A stretch of 64,000 nucleotides of DNA from Amycolatopsis sp. EV170708-02-1 (GCF_022479115.1 NZ_CP092497.1:744001-808000), one strand, 5' to 3'; positions 43,845 through 53,126 are shown, counted from the first letter of the stretch. Numbers and translations are program-made. Notes: generated by a model not told the origin, from the sequence alone.

Positions 43845-45212
43845 CTAACGCTCACCGCGGATGGTTCGCCGCAGCTTCGGCACCCGCTCGTGCAATGTCC
43901 GCTCCGCCCCGCGCTGCGTCGGCTCGTAGTAGTCCCGCCCCACCAGCTCGTCCGGCGGATACTGTTGCGCCAGAACACCTTCCGGCACGTTGTGCGGATA
44001 CCGGTAGCCCTTCGCGTTGCCGAGCTTCTCCGCGCCCGCGTAGTGCCCGTCACGCAGATGCGGCGGAACCGTCCCGATCCGCCCGGACCGGACATCGCTG
44101 AGCGCGGCGTCGATCCCGGTGATGACGGCGTTCGACTTCGGCGCCGTCGCCAGGTGCACGGTCGCCTGCGCCAGCGCGAGACGGCCTTCCGGCATACCGA
44201 TGAACTGCACGGCGTGCGCCGCCGCGACGGCCGACTGCAACGCCGTCGGGTCGGCCATGCCGATGTCTTCGCTCGCGTGCACCACCAGCCGCCGGGCCAG
44301 GAACCGCGGGTCCTCCCCCGCCTCGATCATCCGCGCCAGGTAATGCAACGCGGCGTCCACGTCCGACCCGCGGATCGATTTGATGAACGCGCTGATGACG
44401 TCGTAGTGCTGGTCGCCGTCGCGGTCGTAGCGCACCGCCGCCTTGTCCACTGTGGACTCGACGATGGCGAGATCGATCGTCTTGGCCTCGGTCGCGCTCG
44501 CCGCGTCGGCCGCCGCTTCCAGCGCGGTGAGCGCTCGCCGCGCGTCGCCGGAGGCCAGCCGCACCAGATGGTCCCGCGCGTCCTCGGTCAGGGTGAGTTC
44601 GCCGCCGAGACCGCGTTCGTCGGCCAGCGCGCGCTCGATCAGCTCGACGATGTCGGCGTCGGTCAGCGGCCGCAGCTGCAGCACCAGCGACCGCGAGAGC
44701 AGCGGCGAGACCACCGAGAACGACGGGTTCTCCGTGGTGGCGGCCACGAGCAGCACCGTTCGGTCCTCCACCGCGCCGAGCAGGGCGTCCTGCTGGGTCT
44801 TGGAGAACCGGTGGACCTCGTCGATGAACAGCACGGTGTTCTCGGCGTTGTAGTTCCGGCGGCGGCGGGCTTCTTCGATGACCCCGCGCACCTCCTTCAC
44901 CCCGGCCGACAGCGCCGACATCGCCACGAACCGGCGGCCGGTCGCGGCCGAGACGAGGTTCGCCAGCGTGGTCTTGCCGGTTCCCGGCGGGCCGTAGAGC
45001 AGCACGGAAGCGGGGGCCGCGCCTTCGACGAGCCGCCGCAGCGGCGCGCCCTCACGCAGCAGGTGCTGCTGGCCGACGACCTCGTCGAGCGACCGCGGCC
45101 GCATCCGCACCGCCAGCGGCGAGCCCGCTGGAACAGCGACGTCCCTCGGCTCGGCCGGCTCCGGCGGCGGACCGAGGTCGGGGTTCACGGTGAAGAGTTC
45201 GTCCTGTGCCAC
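43845..45212 (-). CDS. rarA: replication-associated recombination protein A (AAA ATPase)
   Basis: RarA/MgsA is a clamp-loader-like ATPase acting at stalled replication forks. The 455-residue product has Walker [10 protein letters not shown] at residues 74-82, Walker B FIDEVHRF, sensor 1 in [11 protein letters not shown] and SGDARRAL as sensor 2, then the C-terminal tetramerisation region with [26 protein letters not shown] and PKSNAV. GTG at 45212 gives the family-like start [12 protein letters not shown] at 45236 is an alternative. The gene stands alone on the minus strand between two intergenic regions. No feature is missing. Confidence 0.93.
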   Translation of the reverse strand: MAQDELFTVNPDLGPPPEPAEPRDVAVPAGSPLAVRMRPRSLDEVVGQQHLLREGAPLRRLVEGAAPASVLLYGPPGTGKTTLANLVSAATGRRFVAMSALSAGVKEVRGVIEEARRRRNYNAENTVLFIDEVHRFSKTQQDALLGAVEDRTVLLVAATTENPSFSVVSPLLSRSLVLQLRPLTDADIVELIERALADERGLGGELTLTEDARDHLVRLASGDARRALTALEAAADAASATEAKTIDLAIVESTVDKAAVRYDRDGDQHYDVISAFIKSIRGSDVDAALHYLARMIEAGEDPRFLARRLVVHASEDIGMADPTALQSAVAAAHAVQFIGMPEGRLALAQATVHLATAPKSNAVITGIDAALSDVRSGRIGTVPPHLRDGHYAGAEKLGNAKGYRYPHNVPEGVLAQQYPPDELVGRDYYEPTQRGAERTLHERVPKLRRTIRGER

Positions 45213-45255
45213 GGTGTCGACGGTAGCCGTACCCACCGACGGTTCCGGCCACAGG

Positions 45256-46104
45256 TCAGCGCAGCCGCTCCCGGAACGAATGCCACATGATCACGGCCGC
45301 GTACGGCACGAACTCGCGGCCCCGCCGCCACACCCACGGGATGCCCTTGAGCACCAGCCAGCCGACGTGCCCGGCGGTACTCGGCTCCACGCCTCCCGAG
45401 CAGGTCAGGCTCACCGGCCGCGGCACCGCGAACCCGGCCTCGGCGAGCCGTTCGGTGAACCCGGCCGCCAGCATCCGGTGCCCGAGTTCCGACGGGTGCA
45501 GCCGGTCGACGCTCCACGCGGTGAGGTCGTAGGCGCCGGGCAGCAGTTCGAGGTCGAGGCACGGCACGCCCTCGCGTTCGACGACCCCGTCGATGGCGGC
45601 GTTCAGCTCGGCCACCCGCTGGCTCAACGCGCGCCGCAGCGACTGCGGGAGGCGGAACACCTTCCCGTGGTCGTGGTAGCGCACCGGGACCACGACGGTG
45701 CCGACCGCGGCCAGCGAACGGATCACCTCGGTGAGGTCCGCGGCGATCTTCTCGGCGCTGAAATCGGGGCGCAGCGTGTCGTTCATACCCGCCACCACCA
45801 GCGCGACGTCCGGCCGGTGCGCCACGGCCTCCGGAAGCTGCTTGGTCAGCACGCAGCCCATGCGCGCTCCGGTGAACGACGGGTTCAGGTAGCCGTCCGG
45901 CTCGACGCCGAGCGCGTCGGCGACGAGCGGGCCGACCCCGCGCCAGCCGCCCCGGTCCGGCAGCGGGTCGCCGAGGCCCACGGCCGTGGAATCGCCGAGC
46001 ACGACCAGTCTGCGAGCGGACCGCGGGACGGCCGGTGCGGGAGGAAGGAGGGGTTCGGGACTCGGAGTGACTTCGACACTGATCACGGTCACGGTAGCCA
46101 CCAT
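45256..46104 (-). CDS. SGNH/GDSL hydrolase family protein
   Basis: The 282-residue protein belongs to the SGNH esterase/lipase fold. Block I is [13 protein letters not shown] with the nucleophile serine, block [13 protein letters not shown] supplies the asparagine, and block [14 protein letters not shown] supplies the catalytic Asp and His. The N-terminus lacks a clear signal peptide, so it is probably cytoplasmic. A tail with [22 protein letters not shown] follows block V and may touch the membrane. ATG at 46104 is taken, but nearby GTG codons could be the start. It lies 43 bases upstream of rarA on the same strand. The substrate is unknown. Confidence 0.85.
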   Translation of the reverse strand: MVATVTVISVEVTPSPEPLLPPAPAVPRSARRLVVLGDSTAVGLGDPLPDRGGWRGVGPLVADALGVEPDGYLNPSFTGARMGCVLTKQLPEAVAHRPDVALVVAGMNDTLRPDFSAEKIAADLTEVIRSLAAVGTVVVPVRYHDHGKVFRLPQSLRRALSQRVAELNAAIDGVVEREGVPCLDLELLPGAYDLTAWSVDRLHPSELGHRMLAAGFTERLAEAGFAVPRPVSLTCSGGVEPSTAGHVGWLVLKGIPWVWRRGREFVPYAAVIMWHSFRERLR

Positions 46105-46179
46105 CGGCCACGCAGACTCACCCGTGGTGATGCCTGGGTAACGCGGCGAGGACGGTCGAGCGAAAAGTCCGTGCGGCGG

Positions 46180-47367
46180 TTACCGGAAGGCCGGATAGAA
46201 CGCGAGGTCGGCGTGCGGCCCGAGCCTGGCGCCGAGGGCCGCGGCGACCCGGGTGGCGTGCTCGGAGATATGCGTCAGCCGGGCACGCAGCGAGTGTTTG
46301 GCCAGCTCACGCCACCAGGTGACCAGCGCGGCCTCCCGGCTGATCGGCGTGGCGTGCCGGTCCAGATCCAGCTCCGGGAGGATCTCCCAGGTGAGGACCC
46401 ACAGCAGGAGCAGCTGACCGTCCATCAGGTGCTCGGCCAGCGCGTCCTCGTCGGCGAGCCCCGGCCAGACCGAGACGACCTCGGATCGCCAGGCCGCGAT
46501 CATCGCCTCGCTCATCCCCGGCGGCAGGGCCAGCGCGTCCGCGCTCGACGCGAACGGGAGCCGCAGGTACGCCACGTCCATCAGGGTGCTGCGCACCCGG
46601 CCGCGTTCGAAGTCGAGGAACCGCACTCCGCCACTGGTCACGAGGTTGTTGTCCGGGCTGAGGTCGACGGGGCTGAACGCTCGGTACGACGGCGCGCCCG
46701 CCCGCCCGGCGACCTCCATGACCCGCTGTTGCACCGGCTCCGGCGTCTCGACGTCGAGCACTTCCTCCAGCAGTCCCGGCAGCTGCGCGCAGACCGCGGG
46801 CAGCGGCGCGTCCTCGTTCTTGACCGGACCGCCCAGACGGCGCAGCAGCGCGTTGAAATCGGGCTCGCGGCTCGCGGTGGTCGCGTGCAGCCTGCCCAGC
46901 GACCGCGCCCAGGACAGCAGCGCTCGTTCGGCGCCGCGGGCGTCACGGGCGTGGAGCTTGTCGTGCAGTGTCGGGACGCCGCCGAGGTCCTCGATCACCA
47001 GCACCCGGTCCCGGCCGTCGTGGGCCAGCAGTTCCGGGCACATCCGGTCCTCCGGCGCGAGCGCGGTGAACAGCTGGTAGCTGACCGCCTCCTGCGCGAA
47101 CGGATCGGGCCGTCCCGGTTCGGGTGGATCGGGGTAGTGCTTGATGACCAGGGTGCGCGGCAGCGCGAACGGCGACGACGCCACCCGCGCCCGCACGACC
47201 GTGGCCGGGCCGCTGCCGGCGAGGTCTTCGGGGGCGACGAGGGTGATCGCGCTGCCGAATCGGCGCGTGAGGACCGACTCGCCGGCGGCGACCGCGGCCG
47301 CGACGGCGAGGGTTTCGGCTCCAGCTCCGACGGTCGAATCGTCGGCAGAGGAGGTATCGACTGTCAT
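46180..47367 (-). CDS. aminoglycoside-phosphotransferase-fold protein kinase-like protein
   Basis: The 395-residue cytoplasmic protein has the APH/ChoK fold. ATP contacts are visible in TLVIKHYPDP (lysine) and VLVIEDLGG (hinge). The catalytic loop reads FSPVDLSPDNNLV, where the canonical HGDxxxxN is shifted: the histidine-glycine pair is replaced, but the aspartate and asparagine remain. The metal-binding strand is FLDFERGR in place of xxDxE-type IDW. So catalysis is plausible but unproven. ATG at 47367 is chosen from the well-placed ggtcggtggc upstream. Such genes are phosphotransferases of small molecules; resistance is only one possibility and nothing here points to it. Confidence 0.75.
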   Translation of the reverse strand: MTVDTSSADDSTVGAGAETLAVAAAVAAGESVLTRRFGSAITLVAPEDLAGSGPATVVRARVASSPFALPRTLVIKHYPDPPEPGRPDPFAQEAVSYQLFTALAPEDRMCPELLAHDGRDRVLVIEDLGGVPTLHDKLHARDARGAERALLSWARSLGRLHATTASREPDFNALLRRLGGPVKNEDAPLPAVCAQLPGLLEEVLDVETPEPVQQRVMEVAGRAGAPSYRAFSPVDLSPDNNLVTSGGVRFLDFERGRVRSTLMDVAYLRLPFASSADALALPPGMSEAMIAAWRSEVVSVWPGLADEDALAEHLMDGQLLLLWVLTWEILPELDLDRHATPISREAALVTWWRELAKHSLRARLTHISEHATRVAAALGARLGPHADLAFYPAFR

Positions 47368-47446
47368 TGCCACCGACCCTACTCGTGACTGAGCAACCAT
47401 GACCACTGAGATCCGGGCAATCGCGCGCACTGGCGCGATCCGGGGA

Positions 47447-48388
47447 TCATCCGCGTGAAAGCGGACGTTCCGTCACCCTCGATCGTTGCCCACGACGGCG
47501 CAATGTCAGCACAATGGCCGCAGCTGCAACGATTCCGATGAGATTGACCAGCAGCTGGCCCGCCGAATAAAGGCACCGTTCCCACTGACCGGCAACCGCC
47601 GCGACCACCGCGTAGCCGGCCGCGGGCACCGTCGTCACCGAGATGAACACGCCCACGAGCGCGGCGGATTTGGCCGACGTCATGGAAAGCATGCCCGCGG
47701 CGCCGGCGAGCAGCGCGACGATCAGTGACGGGATTCCCACCTGGTAAACGAAATCCACCTCGTGGTTCTCGGCCAGCTTGCTGACTTCGAGCACTCCGGT
47801 CGCGTTGCCCACGAGCACGACACCGAGGGTGATCAGCATGGCGATCGGGAAACCGCCGAGCAGCGCGACGGTGCCCTGCTTCACGAGATCTCCCCGCCGG
47901 AGCACCAACCCGACGGCGATGGCCGCCAGCGGCCCGAATTCCGGCCCCACGACCATGGCGCCGACGATGGTGACGGCCGAGTTCGTGATGACGCCGACCG
48001 ACGCCAGCAGGCACGCGATGGTCAGGAATGCCTGAAATGTCCAGGTGAGCCGGGACTCCTCGCCGGAGCGGCCGACGAGTTCCTGCCACACCACCGCGTC
48101 CGCGCCTTCACCCGGCGCGGTTTCTTCGGCCTTGTCCGCGGCGTCGGACACCGCGGTGTCCAGCGCTTCCAGCGTGATGCCGCCGGTGTGGTCGAGATCG
48201 AGTCCGCACAGCGACTCGACGATCTCGTCGGTCGCCTCGCGGGCGATGTCGGCCTCGATCAGGTCGCCCTCCGGCGCGACCGCCACCCCGCGATGCACGA
48301 CGAGGTGTGCGGTCCCGGCGTGTGCCCGCAGGATCCGGATCGCTTCGTCGGTCCGGTCCGGCGGGCACACGGCCCTGAGGTGGAGCAT
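47447..48388 (-). CDS. DUF389 integral membrane protein
   Basis: The 313-residue protein has a soluble N-terminal ferredoxin-like part of about 110 residues and then about six to seven membrane segments. The family block is clear: FLTIACLLASVGVITNSAVTIVGAMVVGPEFGPLAAIAVGL, the hallmark of DUF389 (TIGR00341-like) proteins, whose function is unknown. It ends in a basic cytoplasmic tail. ATG at 48388 overlaps the aspS stop as TGATG-type coupling, so it is probably co-transcribed with aspS. The gap to the kinase-like gene downstream is 79 bases. Confidence 0.88.
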   Translation of the reverse strand: MLHLRAVCPPDRTDEAIRILRAHAGTAHLVVHRGVAVAPEGDLIEADIAREATDEIVESLCGLDLDHTGGITLEALDTAVSDAADKAEETAPGEGADAVVWQELVGRSGEESRLTWTFQAFLTIACLLASVGVITNSAVTIVGAMVVGPEFGPLAAIAVGLVLRRGDLVKQGTVALLGGFPIAMLITLGVVLVGNATGVLEVSKLAENHEVDFVYQVGIPSLIVALLAGAAGMLSMTSAKSAALVGVFISVTTVPAAGYAVVAAVAGQWERCLYSAGQLLVNLIGIVAAAAIVLTLRRRGQRSRVTERPLSRG

Positions 48389-50159
48389 CAGTTCTTGACG
48401 GGCGGCGCGGGCTTGGCGTCGATGCCCGCTTCCTTGCGCTGCTCCGCGGTGATCGGCGCGGGAGCGGCGGTCAGCGGGTCGTACCCGCCACCGGTCTTCG
48501 GGAACGCGATCACGTCACGCAGCGACTCGGCCTTGGCCAGCAGCATGACGATCCGGTCCCAGCCGAACGCGATCCCGCCGTGCGGCGGCGGGCCGAAGGC
48601 GAAGGCGTCGAGCAGGAAGCCGAACTTCTCCTGCGCCTCCTCCTCGGACAGGCCCATCAGCTCGAAGACCTGCTTCTGCAGCTCCTGCTGGTGGATACGG
48701 ATCGAGCCGCCGCCGATCTCGTTGCCGTTGCAGACGATGTCGTAGGCGTAGGCCAGCGCGTTGCCGGGGTCGTCGGCGAGTTTGCCGATCCACTCCGGGG
48801 TCGGCGAAGTGAAGGCGTGGTGCAATGCCTTCCACTTGCCGCCGCCGACGGCGACGTCGTCGGACTCCTCGGCCGAGATGAACATCGGGAAGTCGACGAC
48901 CCAGACGAACGACCAGGCGTTCTCGTCGATCAGGCCGAGACGGCTGCCGATCTCGAGCCGGGTGGCGCCCAGCAGCGCACGCGCGTCGGCGGGCTTGCCG
49001 GCGGCGAAGAAGACGCAGTCGCCGGGCTTGGCGCCGACCGCTTCGGCGACCGTCTCGCGCTCCTTCTCCGACAGGTTCTTCGCGACCGGCCCGCCGAGCG
49101 TGCCGTCCTCGTTGACCAGGATGTAGGCGAGGCCGCGGTGCCCGCGCTGCTTGGCGAAGTCCTGCCAGGCGTCGAGGGTGCGGCGCGGCTGGTCGGCGCC
49201 GCCCGCCATCACGACGGCGCCGACGTACGGCGCCTGGAACACGCGGAACGGGGTGTCGGCGAAGAACGCCGTCATGTCGGTGAGTTCGAGGTCGAAGCGC
49301 AGGTCCGGCTTGTCCGAGCCGTACTTCTCCATCGCCTCGGCGTAGGTGATGCGACGGAAGGGCTTCGGGATCTCGGCGCCGATCAGCTTCCACAGCGCGG
49401 TGACGATCTCCTCGCCGAGCGCGATGACGTCGTCCTGCTCGACGAAGCTCATCTCGATGTCGAGCTGGGTGAACTCCGGCTGCCGGTCGGCGCGGAAGTC
49501 CTCGTCCCGGTAGCAGCGCGCGATCTGGTAGTACCGCTCGAGGCCGCCGACCATGAGCAGCTGCTTGAACAGCTGCGGCGACTGCGGGAGCGCGTACCAG
49601 GAGCCGGGCTTGAGCCGGGCCGGGACCACGAAGTCGCGGGCACCCTCGGGGTGGAGCGGGTCATGGTCGGGGTCTCGACCTCGACGAACTCCTGGGCGTG
49701 CAGCACCTCGCGGGCGGCGCGGTTGACCTCGCTGCGCAGGCGCATCGCGGCCGCGGGGCCGCTGCGGCGCAGGTCGAGGTAGCGGTGCTTGAGGCGCACC
49801 TCCTCGCCGACGTCGACCCGGTCGTCGATCGGGAACGGCAGCACGGCGGCCTCGGACAGCACCTCGAGCTCGGTGACCAGCACCTCGATCTCGCCGGTGG
49901 GGATCTCGGCGTTGGCGTTGCCCTCGGGCCGCTTCGAGACCTCGCCGACGATGCGGACGCAGTACTCGGAGCGCAGCTGGTGGGCGCGCTCGGCCATCTC
50001 GCCCTCGCGGAAGACGATCTGGCTCACGCCGCTGGCGTCGCGCAGATCGATGAAGATGACGCCGCCGTGATCGCGCCGCCGAGCCACCCATCCGGTGAGG
50101 GTGACCGTCTGACCGGCGTGCTCGGCACGCAAGGTGCCGGCTTTGTGGGTGCGAAGCAC
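48388..50159 (-). CDS. aspS: aspartyl-tRNA synthetase, apparent one-base frameshift
   Basis: AspS charges tRNA-Asp (and tRNA-Asn in many actinobacteria). The N-terminal anticodon-binding domain starts at GTG 50159 with [33 protein letters not shown]; the class II core follows with [11 protein letters not shown] and then [43 protein letters not shown] and [12 protein letters not shown]. The two halves lie in different frames. Adding one base at the four-G run 49648-49651 restores STPEGARDF and a 590-residue protein of normal length. As no second aspS is seen and the enzyme is essential, a sequencing error is the likeliest cause. The gene is followed by DUF389. Confidence 0.93.
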
Positions 50160-50276
50160 TGCGGGTGCTCTCCTTCGGCATCACGATTCTGCGATTCGAC
50201 GGCGCTGCGGTTCGACTGCTCCGCGCCGACGTCAAAGGCTAACGAATCGCCCCGGATGCCTCGCGACCAGGTGTTC

Positions 50277-50852
50277 TCAGATCGTCGGCCAGGCCTCCAG
50301 CGCCGCGACCATCCGCCGCGTATGCGCCAGATAGCCGGGCACGGACAGGACCCGGCCGTCGATGTTCTCCAGCAGCCAGCCCGAGGCCGCCTCCTTCGAC
50401 GCGAAGAACTCCGTGCAGACCAGCGCCTCGACGTAGTCCTGGCCGAGGGCCAGGTCGATCCCGGACAGCCGTGACGCGGCGACCACGGCATGCGGCGGGT
50501 CGACGCTCAAGACCCGCTCGCGGGTGAAGTGGACACGGACGCGCGCGCCGGTCGCCGGGCAGACGGCGTCCGCGTGCACCGGTTCGCCGGTGGCGACGGC
50601 CAGGAGGAACAGGTCGACCCGGTACCGGTCGGAGCCGGCCCGTTCGGCCGGGCGCGAGCCGCGGTCCATCACGACCAGGCCGTCGCGGATGACGAAACCC
50701 ATCAGGTCCATCAACCGGTGGGCTTCGGCCGGGTCCATGCCGACGGTGGCGGCGAGTCTTCCTATGGCGATGGGGTGTCTGCCCGCTCTGGTCAGCTTGG
50801 TCGCGGCCCAGGCGATGCGGACAGCGGCGGTGCGATCCGTACGGGTGGTCAA
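50277..50852 (-). CDS. MerB-like (alkylmercury lyase family) protein without the catalytic cysteine
   Basis: The 191-residue protein has the MerB layout: an N-terminal winged-helix part (VRIAWAATKLTRAG to MGFVIRDG) and a core with the conserved VCPATGARVRV and VCTEFFASKEAASGWLLE. Cys98 and Cys146 match the second and third conserved cysteine positions. However, the first catalytic cysteine and aspartate of organomercurial lyase (in WCALD of MerB) are not seen; the matching place reads YRVDLFLL. So it is probably not an organomercury-cleaving enzyme. TTG at 50852 follows GGAGGTG with ideal spacing and is taken as the start. No mercury genes are nearby. Confidence 0.8.
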   Translation of the reverse strand: MTTRTDRTAAVRIAWAATKLTRAGRHPIAIGRLAATVGMDPAEAHRLMDLMGFVIRDGLVVMDRGSRPAERAGSDRYRVDLFLLAVATGEPVHADAVCPATGARVRVHFTRERVLSVDPPHAVVAASRLSGIDLALGQDYVEALVCTEFFASKEAASGWLLENIDGRVLSVPGYLAHTRRMVAALEAWPTI

Positions 50853-51152
50853 CAGGCACCTCCTCGCCTTCCTCCCGTTGAGATTAGGCACGAAAAGGTT
50901 TTCCGCCAAGCCACTGCGCCGAACGGCCGAATCCGTTGTGCGGTAAGAAAATTCACAGTGCGTGACGGGCAACGGGACGCCGTTCCCGCGGTTGGCGCGG
51001 AAAGGAGACACACTTTCGGCCACACGAGGCGAAAGTGGCATGCGCCGCCCCGGCCGGCTGTGAGCTTCCGGCGGCGCTGCGAAAGTGGCTTTCGCAACGC
51101 GCCATCGTCGCAGGTGAACGCACCTGGCGGAGCGCGGGAGCCGCGGGGCACC
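50853..51152. other. intergenic stretch with GCGAAAG palindromes
   Basis: These 300 bases separate the radical SAM gene from the MerB-like gene, both on the minus strand. They hold a CACTTTCG/CGAAAGTG pair (51011-51018 and 51030-51037) and the hairpin at 51079-51095. No further gene is visible. Confidence 0.6.
51079..51095. terminator. GCGAAAG-family hairpin downstream of the radical SAM gene
   Basis: GCGAAAG-TGG-CTTTCGC is a perfect seven-base stem beyond the radical SAM stop. The same core builds the palindrome at 12446-12498, so it belongs to a dispersed family. Confidence 0.55.
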
Positions 51153-53060
51153 TCACAGCAGTTTCAGTTGCTCGGCCGCCGGAATCACCGCCTCCTCCGA
51201 ACGCTGCACGGGCATCGTCACCTGCATCCGTTCCCCTTCATCCGCACGGGAACCGAAGCCGTGGCGGCGCAGCAACGGGCCGACCCTGGCGCCGAGCCGT
51301 TCCCGATAGGACTTCGGCAGATACGCGCCGCGCGAGTACAGCTCGCGGTATTTCGGCACCAGCACCGGATGTTCCCGGCCGAGCCAGCGTGCGAACCATT
51401 CCCGCGCGCCCGGCCGCAGATGCAACGGAAGGACGGTGACCCGGGTGGCACCGGCCTCGGCCAGCCTGGCGAACAGCGCGTCGAGCGCGGCCACCGAGTC
51501 GGTCAGGTACGGCAGCACGGGCGCGACCAGCACCGAACACGGCAGCCCGGCGTCGCGTGCCTTGCGGATCAGGTCGAGCCTCGCCCGCGGGCCCGGCGTC
51601 CCCGGCTCGAGGCGGCGTTGCAGCTCCTCGTCCAGCAGCGCGAGCGAGATCGCGAGCCCGGCGGGCACGTCCTTCGACACCGACTCCAGCAACGGGAGAT
51701 CCCTCGCCAGCACGGTTCCCTTGGTCAGGATCGACAGCGGCGTGCCCGAATCGGCCAGCGCGGTGATGATGCGCGGCATCAGCTTGTACCGGCCCTCGGC
51801 GCGTTGGTAGGGATCGGTGTTCGTGCCCATCGCGACGTGCTCGCGTGTCCAGCTCGGCCGCCGCAGCTGCGCGGCCAGCACCTCGGGCGCGTTGACCTTC
51901 ACGACCACCTGCGTGTCGAAATCGCGTCCGGCGTCGAAGTCCAGATACGTGTGGGTGTTCCTGGCGAAGCAGTTGTGCGTGACCATGCCGTCGGCGATGA
52001 AGTCGCCCGTGCCGGTGGTGATGTCGAACAACGGCAGCTCGATGCCCAGCGGCTCGATCGACGTCACCTTCCGCCTCGTCCGGCCGATGGGGAGGCCGTC
52101 GAGCGACCGTTTCCAGCCGACGGCCGGGTCCGCGAGCTGGAAGAACCGCACCTCCTCCGAAGGCCCGCCGAGGATCTGCACCGTCCACAACGGACGGAAC
52201 TTGGCATTCTCGCTTCTGACGTAACGGAAGCCGAAGTTCCCCAGCGCGGTGCAGAAGGTCGAGACGATGTCCTGTTCGTCATGGGTGACGCGCAACGCGC
52301 CGTGCCGGTAGCTCCCGGCGAGGTCGAACAACCCGGCCAGGAATCCGCGCAGCCAATGGGAATCCGGCGACGGCGGCACCTGCACGAAGCCGACCGACGC
52401 GCCGAAATCGGGCAGGTATCGAAGCGCGCGGTCCGCGGCGTCCTTCTCGGCGGAGAACCCGCCGGAGCGCAGCATCCCGCACAGATATCCGGCGCGATAG
52501 CCGAGGTTGTCGTCCGGGGTGCGCGCGAGCTTGCCGACGCCGACGAGTTCGGTGCCGCCGACCAGATGCGGCCGCTGCGCCGCGCCGAACCGGGTGCCGG
52601 TGACGTGTTTCCAGCCGCGACCGGTCAGGAACCGGTGGTCGCCGCTGGCCACGATGGACGTCCCGTCGTCGAGGGTCAGGCGGTACGCCGGTTTCAGCGT
52701 CGACCAGTGCGCGAGGACCTTCGTCGGCACCAGGCGTCGCCCCGCGCCACGCCCGCGCGTCCCGTAGATCGCGTCGCCGGGCGCCAGCTCCGCCAGCGCC
52801 TTCGTCCTGCCGTCGGCCATCAGGACCGGTGTCGCGCCCTCCAAGCAGTACGTGCACGCGTGCGAACAACCGCGATACGGGTTCACCGTCCATCCGAACG
52901 GGACACCCGAGCCCTCGGGCACCTTGTTCAGCACGGATTTGGCGTGCACCTCGTGAAAGGTGACGCCGTCGAACTCGGGTGTGCGCACCGAACGCAGCAG
53001 CCCGTCCAATCCGGGCAGTACCGGCTCGCCGCCGTCCGCCCGCTGTCGATCCCATCGCAC
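51153..53060 (-). CDS. Rv2578c-family radical SAM protein containing an intein
   Basis: The precursor has 635 residues, of which 292 are an intein, leaving a 343-residue host protein, the normal size for Rv2578c-type proteins. The host starts RWDRQRADGG from GTG 53060, holds RTPEFDGVTFHEVHAKSVLNKVP, and has the [4Fe-4S] motif CSHACTYC; after the intein it continues FARNTHTYLDFD, MGTNTDPYQRAE and LAPVLPYLTD. The reaction is unknown; such enzymes generate a 5'-deoxyadenosyl radical. The intein interrupts the gene exactly before the third cluster cysteine. Two LexA boxes lie upstream, so induction by DNA damage is expected, as for Rv2578c in M. tuberculosis. ATG at 53078 is a less likely start. 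Confidence 0.92.
   Translation of the reverse strand: MRWDRQRADGGEPVLPGLDGLLRSVRTPEFDGVTFHEVHAKSVLNKVPEGSGVPFGWTVNPYRGCSHACTYCLEGATPVLMADGRTKALAELAPGDAIYGTRGRGAGRRLVPTKVLAHWSTLKPAYRLTLDDGTSIVASGDHRFLTGRGWKHVTGTRFGAAQRPHLVGGTELVGVGKLARTPDDNLGYRAGYLCGMLRSGGFSAEKDAADRALRYLPDFGASVGFVQVPPSPDSHWLRGFLAGLFDLAGSYRHGALRVTHDEQDIVSTFCTALGNFGFRYVRSENAKFRPLWTVQILGGPSEEVRFFQLADPAVGWKRSLDGLPIGRTRRKVTSIEPLGIELPLFDITTGTGDFIADGMVTHNCFARNTHTYLDFDAGRDFDTQVVVKVNAPEVLAAQLRRPSWTREHVAMGTNTDPYQRAEGRYKLMPRIITALADSGTPLSILTKGTVLARDLPLLESVSKDVPAGLAISLALLDEELQRRLEPGTPGPRARLDLIRKARDAGLPCSVLVAPVLPYLTDSVAALDALFARLAEAGATRVTVLPLHLRPGAREWFARWLGREHPVLVPKYRELYSRGAYLPKSYRERLGARVGPLLRRHGFGSRADEGERMQVTMPVQRSEEAVIPAAEQLKLL
51972..52847 (-). 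mobile_element. intein in the radical SAM gene, with decayed LAGLIDADG endonuclease
   Basis: The 292-residue intein begins with Cys1 in CLEGATPVLMADGRTKAL, has the block B histidine in ASGDHRFLTG, and ends in GDFIADGMVTHN before the host cysteine, so His-Asn|Cys splicing residues are present. Between the splicing blocks lie LCGMLRSGG and LAGLFDLAG, which look like the two LAGLIDADG helices but lack the acidic residue near the end of each motif. Splicing should work; homing cleavage probably does not. The unspliced precursor still displays CxxxCxxC because the intein's own Cys1 replaces the third ligand. Confidence 0.9.
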
Positions 53061-53068
53061 CCGGCCAG

Positions 53069-53084
53069 TCGAACACACGTTCTA
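53069..53084. promoter_or_regulatory. LexA (SOS) box, proximal
   Basis: TCGAACACACGTTCTA matches TCGAAC-N4-GTTCGA except for one base near its end. It lies 9-24 bases before the GTG of the intein-containing gene. Confidence 0.75.
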
Positions 53085-53092
53085 GACGGGTG

Positions 53093-53108
53093 TCAAACGT
53101 ATGTTCGA
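53093..53108. promoter_or_regulatory. LexA (SOS) box, distal
   Basis: TCAAACGTATGTTCGA matches the SOS consensus except for its third base. With the proximal copy 24 bases away (centre to centre) it could allow two LexA dimers to bind cooperatively. Confidence 0.75.
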
Positions 53109-53126
53109 ACGCGGGTGAGAAGGGGC

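Noticed and set aside
46180..47367. aminoglycoside resistance gene
   Set aside because: The fold is shared by many small-molecule kinases, the loop is altered, and no resistance context is present.
50277..50852. organomercury resistance gene merB
   Set aside because: The catalytic WCxxD site is absent and no mer genes are near.
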